Assembly (NCBI GenBank): GCA_037133755.1 | Contig: JBAXNN010000016.1 | Span: forward strand, 1 to 50,571 | DNA from: F1-60-MAGs149 sp037133755 | Lineage (GTDB): Bacteria; Actinomycetota; Thermoleophilia; Gaiellales; F1-60-MAGs149 | DNA length: 50,571 bases | Direction of reading: 5' to 3' | Part shown: positions 20,098 to 27,942 of the stretch, piece by piece | Numbering within the stretch: position 1 is the stretch's first letter | Layout of the letters: each line of letters starts with the position of its first letter | Notes under the pieces: generated by a model | The model's input: the letters and a program-made list of their open reading frames with translations, nothing else | What the model was told of the DNA's origin: nothing | Databases searched by the model: none | Position numbers and translations under genes: made by a program

Positions 20098-20170
20098 TGG
20101 AGCCAGTCGGGATCGAACCGACGACCCCCTGCTTGCAAAGCAGGTGCTCTCCCAGCTGAGCTATGGCCCC
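20098..20170 (-). tRNA. tRNA-Ala(TGC)
   Basis: A 73-nt cloverleaf on the minus strand. Acceptor GGGGCCA/TGGCTCC contains the G3-U70 alanine identity pair, with discriminator A73. D stem GCTC/GAGC, anticodon stem-loop CCTGC-TTTGCAA-GCAGG (anticodon TGC) and T arm with GGTTCGATCC are all intact. CCA is not encoded. It is the first and only intact member of a tandem group of three. Confidence 0.95.
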
Positions 20171-20244
20171 AGGCGCGGGATCGCTCCCGCAGGACGCATT
20201 GTGCCGCGTCTCGCCGATCCCTGTCGCATGCCTAGAATCTCCGC

Positions 20245-21027
20245 ATGACTACGCCCTTCTCGCTTGCTGGCCGCACCGCACTCGTCACCGGCGCCGGCTC
20301 CCCCGATGGCATCGGCTTTGCCAGCGCCCGCCTGCTGGCGCAGATGGGCGCCCGCGTGGTGATCACATCCACGACGGATCGCATCCACGAGCGCGCGGGC
20401 GAGCTCGCCCAGCAGGGCCTCGACGTGGTCAGCACTGCGGGCGACCTGAGTGATGCCGCCGAGGCGCGCGACATCGTCGATAGCGCCGTCGGCGAACTTG
20501 GCCGGCTCGACATCCTCGTCAACAACGCGGGCCTCAGCCAGGTCGGCCAGGAGCTCGAGTCCGCCAGCCTCGCCGATTCGCCGTGGGCCGATTGGGAGCG
20601 CCAGCTGCAGATCACGCTGCTGACCGCGGTCCACACCACACGCGCCGCGATCCCCTACATGCGGACGCAGGAGCACGGGCGCATCGTGATGGTCTCGAGT
20701 GTCACCGGCCCGCTCGTCGCGATCGCGGGCAGCAGCGCCTACGCGACCGCCAAGGGCGGCATGGATGGCCTGATGCGCGTCACCGCGCTCGAGGAGGGCC
20801 CGAACGGCATCACCTGCAATTCGGTCGCGCCCGGCTGGATCCACACCGCCTCGTCGACCGACGATGAGGTGCGTGCCGGCGGGCACACACCCGTCGGCCG
20901 CCCCGGTCGCGCTGCTGAAGTCGCGGCTGTCGTCGGCTTCCTCGCCAGCGACGAGGCGTCGTACGTGACGGGCCAGCCGTTTGTCGTCGACGGTGGCAAC
21001 ACCATCCAGGAGATGAAGCTCGGGTGA
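20245..21027 (+). CDS. Short-chain dehydrogenase/reductase
   Basis: 260 residues with the classical SDR layout: cofactor glycine motif TGAGSPDGIGFASA near residue 17, NNAG (DILVNNAGLS), catalytic Ser and YxxxK (SSAYATAKGG), and the C-terminal GQPFVVDGGNT. The spacing in TGxxxxxGIG is slightly expanded. The substrate cannot be deduced. TAGAAT lies 6 bases before the ATG (leaderless-type promoter). Its stop overlaps the next gene's GTG by 4 bp, so it is coupled with the amine oxidase; the pair may oxidise an alcohol/amine substrate together (inference). Confidence 0.93.
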   Translation: MTTPFSLAGRTALVTGAGSPDGIGFASARLLAQMGARVVITSTTDRIHERAGELAQQGLDVVSTAGDLSDAAEARDIVDSAVGELGRLDILVNNAGLSQVGQELESASLADSPWADWERQLQITLLTAVHTTRAAIPYMRTQEHGRIVMVSSVTGPLVAIAGSSAYATAKGGMDGLMRVTALEEGPNGITCNSVAPGWIHTASSTDDEVRAGGHTPVGRPGRAAEVAAVVGFLASDEASYVTGQPFVVDGGNTIQEMKLG

Positions 21028-22091
21028 CGCCCACGGAGCACGGCACGCATGACGCGATCGTCATCGGTGCCGGCATCACTGGGCTCGCAACTGCCTCGCG
21101 CATCGCCGCCGCGGGCTACGACGTGCTGATCCTCGAGGCACGCGATCGCGTCGGCGGACGCCTGCTGACCGTGGCGGATGCGGATGGGCACCCGACCATC
21201 GACCTTGGCCCGTCGTGGTTCTGGGCCGACGAGACCCGCGTGCAGGCGCTCGTGCGCGAACTCGATATCCGCACGCATGCCCAGCACATCGCCGGCGACG
21301 CGCTGTTTCAGCCGGGCGGCGCCGTGCAGCGCATTGCCGGCAACCCGATCGACGCGCCCGCCATGCGCTTCCAGGATGGAGCCCAGTCCCTCGCACTGGC
21401 ACTGAGCGAGCGCCTTGGCCCGTCGCTGCGCTGCAACACCCCGGTGGCTGGGGTACGGGTCATCGACGACCACGTCGAGGTCGACCACCGCGAAGGCACG
21501 TCGCGCGCCCGCTGCGCCGTCGTCGCCGTCCCACCCGCTCTCGCGATCACGGACATCCGCTTCGAGCCGGGGCTGCCGGACGAGCTCGCCGACCTTGCCG
21601 CTCGCACGCCCGTCTGGATGGGCGCGATGACGAAGGTCGTCGCCGAGTACGCCACGCCGTTCTGGCGCGATCACGGCCTTGCCGGCGCGGCGATCAGCTA
21701 CACGGGGCCGCTGCGCGAGCTCCACGACCTGAGTGGCCCACGCGGCCAGTCGGCAGCGCTGTTCGGCTTCGCGATGCCGATGGCCGAGCCACTTTCGCGT
21801 GCCACGATCGTCGACCAGCTCGTGGACCTGTTCGGGCAGGATGCGCGCAACCCGCGCACCCTGCACGTACAGGATTGGCGCGGCGAGCGCTGGACCTCAC
21901 CCGCCCACGTGGAAGCACTCGGCGACTACGGCACCTACGCCGATCCGCGCTTTCGCCACGCGATCCACGAGCGCATCTGGCTCGCCTCGACGGAGACGGG
22001 ACCCGACCACGCCGGGCACATCGAAGGCGCGCTCGCTGCTGCAGACCTCGTCGGCGCAGCAGCTTGCGCCGTCCTGGCTCATCCCAACTGA
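21024..22091 (+). CDS. Flavin monoamine oxidase family protein
   Basis: 355 residues. The N-terminal FAD dinucleotide motif is DAIVIGAGITGLATASRIAAAGYDVLILEARDRVGGRL in two adjacent pieces (GxGxxG...E, then the R-V-G-G-R-L amine-oxidase signature). The C-terminus has the FAD-contact GTYADPR and the final TETGPDHAGHIEGALAAADLVG helix, as in MAO/PAO proteins. It is shorter than typical MAO (about 450), so the substrate domain is reduced. The GTG start overlaps the SDR stop (GTGA). It probably oxidises an amine to the imine with release of H2O2; substrate unknown. Confidence 0.9.
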   Translation: MTPTEHGTHDAIVIGAGITGLATASRIAAAGYDVLILEARDRVGGRLLTVADADGHPTIDLGPSWFWADETRVQALVRELDIRTHAQHIAGDALFQPGGAVQRIAGNPIDAPAMRFQDGAQSLALALSERLGPSLRCNTPVAGVRVIDDHVEVDHREGTSRARCAVVAVPPALAITDIRFEPGLPDELADLAARTPVWMGAMTKVVAEYATPFWRDHGLAGAAISYTGPLRELHDLSGPRGQSAALFGFAMPMAEPLSRATIVDQLVDLFGQDARNPRTLHVQDWRGERWTSPAHVEALGDYGTYADPRFRHAIHERIWLASTETGPDHAGHIEGALAAADLVGAAACAVLAHPN

Positions 22092-22119
22092 ACAGCCGCG
22101 GCGCAGCGCCGCAACGGGG

Positions 22120-22410
22120 CTAGCTCTCCCAGTCGAACTCGCCCGAGGCAGTGGTCTCGGACCAGCCGACCTCCTGCGTGGGATCGACCAGCGGGTCTTC
22201 GTCCCACTCGAGGCGGACGGCCGGGTGCTCGCCGGTCTCCTCTTCCTCGGACTGGGCGTCGGCCTCGGTCTTGAAGAGCGCGTGGTTATCGAACGGGTCC
22301 GCGGGGATGAACTCCTCCAGCGGCATGTCCTGCTCGAGCTCGGCATTGCGGCGCTTGAGCGCCAGGTGCTGCTCGATGACGGACGAGAAAAGGGTCTGGT
22401 CTTCAGCCAT
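22120..22410 (-). CDS. Small acidic protein of unknown function
   Basis: 96 residues from MAEDQTLFSSVIEQHLALKRRN. It is strongly acidic (DAQSEEEETGEHPAVRLEWDEDP in its middle), with a short N-terminal amphipathic helix and a FDNHALFKTEAD patch. No signal peptide, cysteine or membrane segment. ATG 22410 is preferred over the upstream ATG 22416 because GGGAG sits 6 bases before it. I do not recognise the family. It is convergent with the amine oxidase and divergent from the M20 peptidase. Confidence 0.7.
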   Translation of the reverse strand: MAEDQTLFSSVIEQHLALKRRNAELEQDMPLEEFIPADPFDNHALFKTEADAQSEEEETGEHPAVRLEWDEDPLVDPTQEVGWSETTASGEFDWES

Positions 22411-22521
22411 ATGCATCTCCCGGTCGAGGCCCGAGGGCCGATCGGTAGAGCCGAAGTGTAGCCGCGATCTGCGGGAACGACCGCACACGTGTGTAACAGG
22501 TTTTCCCGGTACCCTCTTCGC

Positions 22522-23604
22522 GTGGCTTCGACGCTAATTCCTGATCCTGAGGCCGTGACACGCATCGTCGACGATGCGCAGACGTTCTGTCTGGTCCCCG
22601 CGCCGACCTTTTTTGAGCGCGAGCGCGGCGAAGCGGTCTTGGCTCGACTGCACGCGCTGCGCCTCGATGCCGCGTTCGATGCCGTCGGCAATGTGGTCGC
22701 GCGGATCGGCGAGGATGGTCCGGCACTGGCGCTGTGCGCACACCTCGACACCGTCTTTCCCGCGGACACGCCGCTTGCCGTTGCCCGCGAGCACGGGCGC
22801 CTGATCGGGCCTGGTATCGGCGACAACGCGCTGGGCATCGCAACGCTCCTGCACGTGGCGCGCGAGCTGGTACTCGCCTCGCCCTCCTCCCCTGTTCTGA
22901 TCGCGTTCACCGTCGGCGAGGAGGGACTCGGCGACCTGCGCGGCGTCTCCGCCCTGCTCGACCGAGAGTCCGTGCGCGGGCTCGTTGCGATCGAGGGCCA
23001 CGGCGTTGACAGCCTCGCGGTGGGCGGCATCGCGTCGATCCGCTATCGCATCAGCGCCCAGGGCCCGGGCGGGCATTCGTGGACCGATCGCGGCCGCCCG
23101 AGCGCCGTGCACCACCTGGTCGGCATCGGCGAGCGCGTGCTCGACGCTGCTCGGCCCGCGGCAGTCAATATCGGCACGATCCAGGGCGGCACGGCGATCA
23201 ACGCGATTGCCGACCACGCCGAGCTCCTGCTCGACATCCGCCACGAGGATCAGCGCGTCGTCGAGGCCGCCGCCGCGCGCGCAGAGCGCACCGCGATCTC
23301 CGCGGTGCCCGATGGCATCACCGTCGAGCTCGAGCAGGTCGGCAACCGGCCGGGCGGCATCAACGACCCGGACGAGCCACTCGTGGAGTTGGCCCGCGCC
23401 GCGCGCGCGGCCGTCGGATTGGGTGCGGCCGAGGAGCATCTTGCCTCGACCGATGCGAACGCAGGACTCGCGCGCGGCATCCCCTCACTCGGCGTGGGCA
23501 TCACCCGCGGCGACCATGCGCACCGCACCGACGAGTGGATCGCCGAGGCGCCGATCGAGCTCGGCGTCGGCGCGCTGCTGGGACTTATCCGCTCCGCAAC
23601 GTGA
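22522..23604 (+). CDS. M20 family metallopeptidase (di-/tripeptidase or deacylase type)
   Basis: 360 residues from the GTG at 22522. Zinc ligands of the family are visible: ALCAHLDTVF (His, Asp), GPGIGDNALGIA (bridging Asp), FTVGEEGLGD (catalytic Glu followed by metal Glu), ASTDAN and the late HAHRTDEW (His). The dimerisation domain insert (SIRYRISAQGPGGHSWTDRGRPSA, in pieces) places it near PepT-like and carnosinase-like members. TACCCT lies 6 bases before the GTG and there is no ribosome site, so a leaderless message is likely; this is why I choose this start over the in-frame GTG at 22489. Confidence 0.9.
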   Translation: MASTLIPDPEAVTRIVDDAQTFCLVPAPTFFERERGEAVLARLHALRLDAAFDAVGNVVARIGEDGPALALCAHLDTVFPADTPLAVAREHGRLIGPGIGDNALGIATLLHVARELVLASPSSPVLIAFTVGEEGLGDLRGVSALLDRESVRGLVAIEGHGVDSLAVGGIASIRYRISAQGPGGHSWTDRGRPSAVHHLVGIGERVLDAARPAAVNIGTIQGGTAINAIADHAELLLDIRHEDQRVVEAAAARAERTAISAVPDGITVELEQVGNRPGGINDPDEPLVELARAARAAVGLGAAEEHLASTDANAGLARGIPSLGVGITRGDHAHRTDEWIAEAPIELGVGALLGLIRSAT

Positions 23605-23635
23605 CACAACCGAAATAGCGCATTAGGATGAGCGC

Positions 23636-24196
23636 ATGATCATCGTCATCGTCGTCATCGTTCTGATCGTCATCCTCGCGCTGATCGTCCTCGCGACGTA
23701 CAACGGTCTGGTCAAGCTCCGCAACATGTGCGACGAGGCGTGGAGCACAATCGACGTGCAGCTCAAGCGCCGTCACGACCTGATCCCGAACCTCGTCGAG
23801 ACCGTCAAGGGCTACGCCACGCACGAGACCGAGGCCTTCGAGAACGTCTCCAAGGCTCGCGCGGCCGCGATCGGCGCGCGCACTCCGGCCGAGGCCGCCA
23901 AGACCGAGGGGCTGCTCACGCAGGCACTCGGCCAGCTCTTCGCGATCGCCGAGGCCTATCCGCAGCTGCGCGCCGTCGAGTCGTTCACCCAGTTGCAGGC
24001 CGAGCTGACGAACACCGAGGACCAGATCAGCGCCGCCCGCCGCGTCTACAACGGCAACGTGCAGACCTACATGACGAAGTGCCAGCAGTTCCCCGGTGCC
24101 CTGCTCGCCGGGCCGTTCGGCTTCTCGCCGCGCGCGTTCTTCGAGCTTGAGGATCCGACCGAGCGCGAGCCCATCAAGGTCGAGTTCGCCAAGTAG
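23636..24196 (+). CDS. LemA family membrane protein
   Basis: 186 residues. One N-terminal membrane helix (IIVIVVIVLIVILALIVLATY) is followed by the LemA signature YNGLVKLRNMCDEAWSTIDVQLKRRHDLIPNLVETVKGYATHE in adjacent blocks, then a helical bundle to the QFPGALLAGPFGF region and FFELEDPTEREPIKVEF. The N-terminus faces out in studied members; the function is poorly defined. TAGGAT lies 6 bases before the ATG (leaderless-type). Confidence 0.95.
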   Translation: MIIVIVVIVLIVILALIVLATYNGLVKLRNMCDEAWSTIDVQLKRRHDLIPNLVETVKGYATHETEAFENVSKARAAAIGARTPAEAAKTEGLLTQALGQLFAIAEAYPQLRAVESFTQLQAELTNTEDQISAARRVYNGNVQTYMTKCQQFPGALLAGPFGFSPRAFFELEDPTEREPIKVEFAK

Positions 24197-24245
24197 GCGG
24201 CCCTCGGCGCCCGATGGCGCCAATTGGGTACACTCACGACCCCAC

Positions 24246-24318
24246 GGGCCCGTAGCGCAGTTGGGAGCGCGCCTGGATCGCACCCAGGAGGTCGGCGGTT
24301 CGATCCCGCCCGGGTCCA
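24246..24318 (+). tRNA. tRNA-Ala(CGC)
   Basis: A 73-nt cloverleaf: acceptor GGGCCCG/CGGGTCC with the G3-U70 alanine identity pair and discriminator A73; anticodon arm CCTGG-ATCGCAC-CCAGG (anticodon CGC); T arm GGCGGTTCGATCCCGCC. CCA is not encoded. TACACT lies about 11 bases upstream as a -10 box. Confidence 0.92.
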
Positions 24319-24552
24319 CTCTCGACCGGCACGGCCGGTCCGCTCGTATCACGATCGATGCGCGTGCCGCGCAGCGGCTGTGGCGCAGCTGCCTGAGGGC
24401 GATTGATCTGCGGCCCCACGGCTCGAATGCACACGTGTGAAGGATTACCGTGCTGTCACTCGTGTCAGAACGGTGTGCCATCATCAGGGCGTCGCCTCCT
24501 GATACGGAAGTCAGGTGGCGCCCCATCACCGTCACACTCCAAGGGGAGCCCG
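24319..24552. other. Intergenic stretch with leader of the pentapeptide gene
   Basis: About 230 bp with no protein-like frame. It ends in AAGGGGAG, the ribosome site for the gene at 24553. A segment near 24373-24435 has a weak tRNA flavour (GTGGCGCAGCTGCC and GGCTCGAATGC) but does not fold into a cloverleaf. Confidence 0.4.
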
Positions 24553-25593
24553 ATGAAGCTCATCACCAAGACGCGCGTCCGTCGCGCGCTGATCCCGCTG
24601 GCCGCGCTCGCCGTCGCCGCGGCGATCGTCCCGACCGCCGGCGCCGCTGAATGCGCCATGAAGCCCGGCGCCAACTGCGCGGGCATGGACCTGCGCGGAC
24701 ACAACATGAACGGCATGGACCTTCACGGCATGAACCTTGCCGGCGCGAACATGAGCGGTATGACCTTGACCGGCGCCAACATGAGCGGCGCCAACATGAA
24801 GGGCGCGGACATGCGCGGCATGACCATGCGCAAAATGACCATGAAGGGCGCCGACATGTCGAAGGCGAACCTGACCGGCTCGACGGTCATCGGCGGCAAC
24901 TGGTCGAAGGCGAAGATGATGCACACCAAGCTCGGTGGTATCGCGGTCTCTAACGCGAACATGTCGCACGTTGACTTCAGCCACGCCAGCAACAAGGTTG
25001 TGCGTGGCGCCAATCCGACCACGCGTCTTATGCCCTCGACCCGCGCAGCCGCGTCGTCGTGGGGCTTCTTCTCGGGCGTCGACTTCAGTTACACGAATTG
25101 GACCAACGTCTCGATTGAAAAGGCCGTGTTTGCTGACCGGACGAACTTCCACTGGGCCCAGATGATCAACTCGGACTTCTCGTCGTCTGAATGGGTCGAC
25201 GCACTCTACGTCGAGACCTTCGGCATGAAGAATTCGAACATGAGCAACACGCGCCTCCTCGGCAACACGTTTGCCCCGGCGTTTGCTGTGTACATGAACT
25301 TCGACAACATGACGTGCTCGTACACGAACGTGCCGGCCGATAGCCAGGTCATCGGCACCGTGCAGTCGGACGACAACTCCAAGGTGCACATGAATGGGCA
25401 GAATGCCCAAGGGACGGGGCAGTTGTCGTACGGCTACTACACCCTCGTTACGCCGACGTACGCCTGGTGGAAGACGTATGGCCTCCTCGACCTGAATGGC
25501 GCGGAGCGGTACACGCTCCCCGTCACCACAAGCGCTGCGAACGTCACGCAGTGGCCCGGCGGCTGCACCATCGTTGGCGTCAACGCGCTGTAG
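24553..25593 (+). CDS. Secreted Met-rich pentapeptide-repeat protein
   Basis: 346 residues. A signal peptide (RRALIPLAALAVAAAIVPTAGAA, cut near residue 30) precedes a run of pentapeptide repeats from about residue 40 to 125. The usual A(D/N)LxG register is kept, but the central inward-facing residue is Met instead of Leu in most repeats: ANMSG, ANMKG, ADMRG, ADMSK, with MTLTG and MTMRK between. The repeats become looser after residue 130 (VDFSHAS, VDFSYTNW, SDFSSSEW) and the last ~90 residues are non-repetitive. The fold should be a right-handed quadrilateral beta-helix. Function unknown. ATG has AAGGGGAG upstream, and a terminator follows at 25644. Confidence 0.85.
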   Translation: MKLITKTRVRRALIPLAALAVAAAIVPTAGAAECAMKPGANCAGMDLRGHNMNGMDLHGMNLAGANMSGMTLTGANMSGANMKGADMRGMTMRKMTMKGADMSKANLTGSTVIGGNWSKAKMMHTKLGGIAVSNANMSHVDFSHASNKVVRGANPTTRLMPSTRAAASSWGFFSGVDFSYTNWTNVSIEKAVFADRTNFHWAQMINSDFSSSEWVDALYVETFGMKNSNMSNTRLLGNTFAPAFAVYMNFDNMTCSYTNVPADSQVIGTVQSDDNSKVHMNGQNAQGTGQLSYGYYTLVTPTYAWWKTYGLLDLNGAERYTLPVTTSAANVTQWPGGCTIVGVNAL

Positions 25594-25643
25594 AACGCGC
25601 ACATAATTGAGCGGTTCGCCCGCTCGTACAGAACAGCACGACA

Positions 25644-25671
25644 GAGGCCCCGGGATCCGTCCCGGGGCCTC
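25644..25671 (+). terminator. Rho-independent terminator after the pentapeptide-repeat gene
   Basis: A perfect 12-bp stem (GAGGCCCCGGGA with its complement) and a TCCG loop, followed by TCGCGTTTC. It lies 50 bp past the stop and before the promoter-like TACAAT of the next gene. Confidence 0.85.
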
Positions 25672-25721
25672 TCGCGTTTCCGGCCGCGACTACAATCGCT
25701 GCACCGACCCCCGGAGGACCC

Positions 25722-26153
25722 ATGGCCGACACCCTCGACGGGCGCGATATCGCGCTCGACCTCGCACTGCAGATCATCGCCGCCGCCCGCATCGAGTCGG
25801 AACGCCAGGGTCACAAGATGTCCATCTGCGTCGCCGACCGCGCCGGTAACCCCGTCGCCACCGCGCGCATGGACGGTTCGCCGCTCGGCGCGTACTTCAT
25901 CGCCGTGGACAAGGCGTACTCCTCCGCGCTGTGGAACTGCCGCACCGGCGAGATGGCCGAGATCAGCACGCCGGGCAACGGCGACTGGGGCTTCGACAAG
26001 ACGATCGGTGGCCGCATGATCGTGTTCGCCGGCGGTGTCTCCGTTCGGCAGAACGGCGAGCAGATCGGCGCGATGGGCATCTCCGGCGCGCTCAGCGAGG
26101 AGGACGAGGCCGTCTGCCTCGCCGCGCTCGCCTCGCTCGGACTCGAGGGGTAG
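25722..26153 (+). CDS. GlcG/HbpS-family protein (heme-binding-like)
   Basis: 143 residues with the family pattern: ALQIIAAARIESERQGHKMSICVADRAG, the ARMDGSPLGAYFIAVDKAYSSAL block, and GGRMIVFAGGVSV...IGAMGISGALSEEDEAVCLAAL. HbpS from Streptomyces binds heme and senses redox stress, but most relatives have no assigned role. No signal peptide, so cytoplasmic. Promoter-like TACAAT and a GGAGGA ribosome site precede the ATG. The SixA gene follows 9 bp downstream, so the two are probably co-transcribed. Confidence 0.88.
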   Translation: MADTLDGRDIALDLALQIIAAARIESERQGHKMSICVADRAGNPVATARMDGSPLGAYFIAVDKAYSSALWNCRTGEMAEISTPGNGDWGFDKTIGGRMIVFAGGVSVRQNGEQIGAMGISGALSEEDEAVCLAALASLGLEG

Positions 26154-26162
26154 CCCTCAGCC

Positions 26163-26666
26163 GTGGACATCGTCCTCGTCCGCCACGCGATCGCCGAGGA
26201 ACGCGATTCGATGCGCTGGTCCCACGATGCGCTGCGGCCGCTGACGTTCTTTGGCCGGGCGCGCTTCGAGCCCGCCGCGCGCGGGCTCGGCACGATCGTC
26301 GGGCGCGTCGAGCTCCTGCTTGCCAGCCCCTACGTGCGCGCATGGGACACGGCGCGGATCCTGTCGGACCAGGCCGACTGGCCGGCACCCGTGTCGTGTC
26401 CCGAGCTGGCCGCGCATGCGACGGTCGGCGAGGCGCTCGGGGTGCTGGTCGCGCTGCCGAACCACGGCACGGTGGTGTGCGTCGGACACGAGCCGAACCT
26501 GACCCTGCTCGCCCAGGCACTCCTGCGGTCCAAGGACGCCGGTGAGGTGCCGTGGTTCAAGAAGGGTGGCGCACTCTGCGTGCGGTTTCGTGGGACCGTG
26601 GAGCCGCGGCGCGGGAAGCTGTACTGGGCGCGCGCGCCGAAGGAGCTGCGGAAGGTTGGGGGTTAG
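26163..26666 (+). CDS. SixA-type phosphohistidine phosphatase
   Basis: 167 residues of the histidine-phosphatase superfamily: the N-terminal VLVRHAIAEERD (RHG motif as RHA, catalytic His), LASPYVRAWDTARIL with the second Arg, and the C-terminal VVCVGHEPNL with the second His. Short SixA-type proteins remove phosphate from histidine on signalling proteins. The start is GTG at 26163, 9 bp after the GlcG-like gene. The tail after residue 145 is basic and not conserved. Confidence 0.9.
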   Translation: MDIVLVRHAIAEERDSMRWSHDALRPLTFFGRARFEPAARGLGTIVGRVELLLASPYVRAWDTARILSDQADWPAPVSCPELAAHATVGEALGVLVALPNHGTVVCVGHEPNLTLLAQALLRSKDAGEVPWFKKGGALCVRFRGTVEPRRGKLYWARAPKELRKVGG

Positions 26667-26710
26667 GTGCTCTGCCTACGCGCCCGCGAGACACAGCCTG
26701 CCGTCGTTGG

Positions 26711-26824
26711 GGTGCGGATGTCCCAAAGGGGTCACACCCTATTGGGACATGCCCGACGTTTTCGGTAGCCCGATAGCGCCCCTCATGTCCCATAAGGGTC
26801 TGACCCCTTTGGGACATCCGCACC
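26711..26824. repeat. Imperfect 40-bp inverted repeat, GGGGTCAGACCC family, copy 2
   Basis: Arms at 26711-26750 and 26785-26824, 34 bp apart, match except for two small differences (CACACC against CAGACC, and CTATT against CTTAT). The flank differs from copies 1 and 3 (GTCCCAAA in place of GCTCCAAA), but the core and the inverted-pair format are the same. It lies between the sixA gene and the DUF5615 toxin gene, both of which end toward it. Confidence 0.88.
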
Positions 26825-26904
26825 CGACCACCCGCGTGACGCACGCCCACGCCGGTACACCAATCCGTCGGCTAGCCGTCACACAGGCTTGTAGGCAAGA
26901 ACAG

Positions 26905-27270
26905 TCAGGCGAGAGGCTCGAGCCAGTACGCGAGGCCGGCGATACCGTCGGGATGGTCCGCAGCGAAGCGCGCAAGCGCATCGACAAGCAGGCCCTGCCG
27001 TCCGCGCCGAAGGTCGAAACGCGAGGGTGCAATGAACAGCAGGCCGGCGTGTCGCTCACCCCGGCGACGCAGGAGGTGATCGAGCCGCGCGAAGTCCTCG
27101 TAATCGGCCGTGACCAGCGCGCGATCGAGGCGTGCCATGCGCGCCAGGAGAACGATGTCGGACGAACCTGCAAGCTCCTCCACCTCGACGACCGCGAGCG
27201 CATCGACGCCGTGTTCTGCAAGGCGCACGGCGATCGCCGGACTCAGGTGCTCGTCGAGGGCCAGCTTCAC
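26905..27270 (-). CDS. DUF5615 PIN-like toxin
   Basis: 121 residues. The PIN-like pattern is short but clear: MKLALDEHLSPAIAVRLAEHGVDAL (first acidic residues D6, E7), DIVLLARMARLDRALVTADYEDFARL (second acidic cluster). Such proteins are presumed RNases paired with a DUF433 or VapB-like antitoxin. Here the start overlaps the stop of the DUF433-type gene by 4 bp, the expected antitoxin-first order. The toxic activity is inferred from family and pairing. Confidence 0.85.
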   Translation of the reverse strand: MKLALDEHLSPAIAVRLAEHGVDALAVVEVEELAGSSDIVLLARMARLDRALVTADYEDFARLDHLLRRRGERHAGLLFIAPSRFDLRRGRQGLLVDALARFAADHPDGIAGLAYWLEPLA

Positions 27271-27704
27271 GCAGGCTCGGCCAGCCCGCGCTCGGCAACC
27301 CAGGCCTGAAACGCGTCCTCCGACGCGCTCAGATCCTTCGCGATCCAGGCGTCAACTTCCGCCTTGTGTTCGGCGTAATACGCGAGGCAGGCATCGATCG
27401 TCGTGACCGGCAGCCGATATTCCAATGCCGCCGCGCTGGTGTCACCATCGCAACCGTCGACCATCTCCACCACATGGCGCACCTGCAGCCGACGGCCGGC
27501 GACCATCGCGATGCGGTCACCATCGCGATAGCGGAACGTCAGCTGCGGGTACTGGTCGCGGTCCATGCCATCGAGGATGTAGCGCTCGATCTGCGCCGTA
27601 CGTGTGACGCCGTGGTCCGTCGCCTGCGCAGTGACGCGCGCGAGCGTGTCGGGGTCGAGCCGAAGGGAGACGATTGCGCGCCGGGGTGTCGGGGATGCGG
27701 GCAT
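27267..27704 (-). CDS. DUF433-type antitoxin
   Basis: 145 residues. An N-terminal ribbon-helix-helix-like segment (AIVSLRLDPDTLARVTAQATDHGVTRTAQIERYI, in two adjacent parts) should bind DNA. The DUF433-like half follows (GDRIAMVAGRRLQVRHVVEMV ... LPVTTIDACLAYYAEHKAEVDAW). I choose ATG 27704; TTG 27710 two codons upstream is also possible. It precedes and overlaps the DUF5615 toxin gene, and probably autoregulates the pair. Confidence 0.82.
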   Translation of the reverse strand: MPASPTPRRAIVSLRLDPDTLARVTAQATDHGVTRTAQIERYILDGMDRDQYPQLTFRYRDGDRIAMVAGRRLQVRHVVEMVDGCDGDTSAAALEYRLPVTTIDACLAYYAEHKAEVDAWIAKDLSASEDAFQAWVAERGLAEPA

Positions 27705-27895
27705 AGGCAAAGCGTAATACAGCGTCGTACGTATGGTGGACGTGACAACCGCGCGGATGTGAGGTCCACGTTGGAACCACGGTGGCGTCGAGAGTCCGCG
27801 CGACAGTAAAGAGCGTCACTGTTGGCGATTTTCAGCGCACCGCTCATGCGGTGCATCGTCACATTCATTGCTTTGGTGCTGCCAGTGCACAGACG

Positions 27896-27925
27896 AAACG
27901 GGCTGCCCTTCGGGGCAGCCCGTTT
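27896..27925. terminator. Bidirectional hairpin terminator
   Basis: A perfect 13-bp stem AAACGGGCTGCCC with a TTCG loop, A-rich on the left and T-rich on the right, usable from both strands. It is the intrinsic terminator nearest the 3' end of the aldehyde dehydrogenase gene (minus strand). The rest of 27705-27895 shows no gene. Confidence 0.8.
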
Positions 27926-27942
27926 CTGGTGCATGGCACCTT

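Noticed and set aside
24373..24435. Possible tRNA remnant after tRNA-Ala(CGC)
   Set aside because: Short tRNA-like strings occur (GTGGCGCAG, GGCTCGAATGC), but no acceptor or anticodon stem can be formed.
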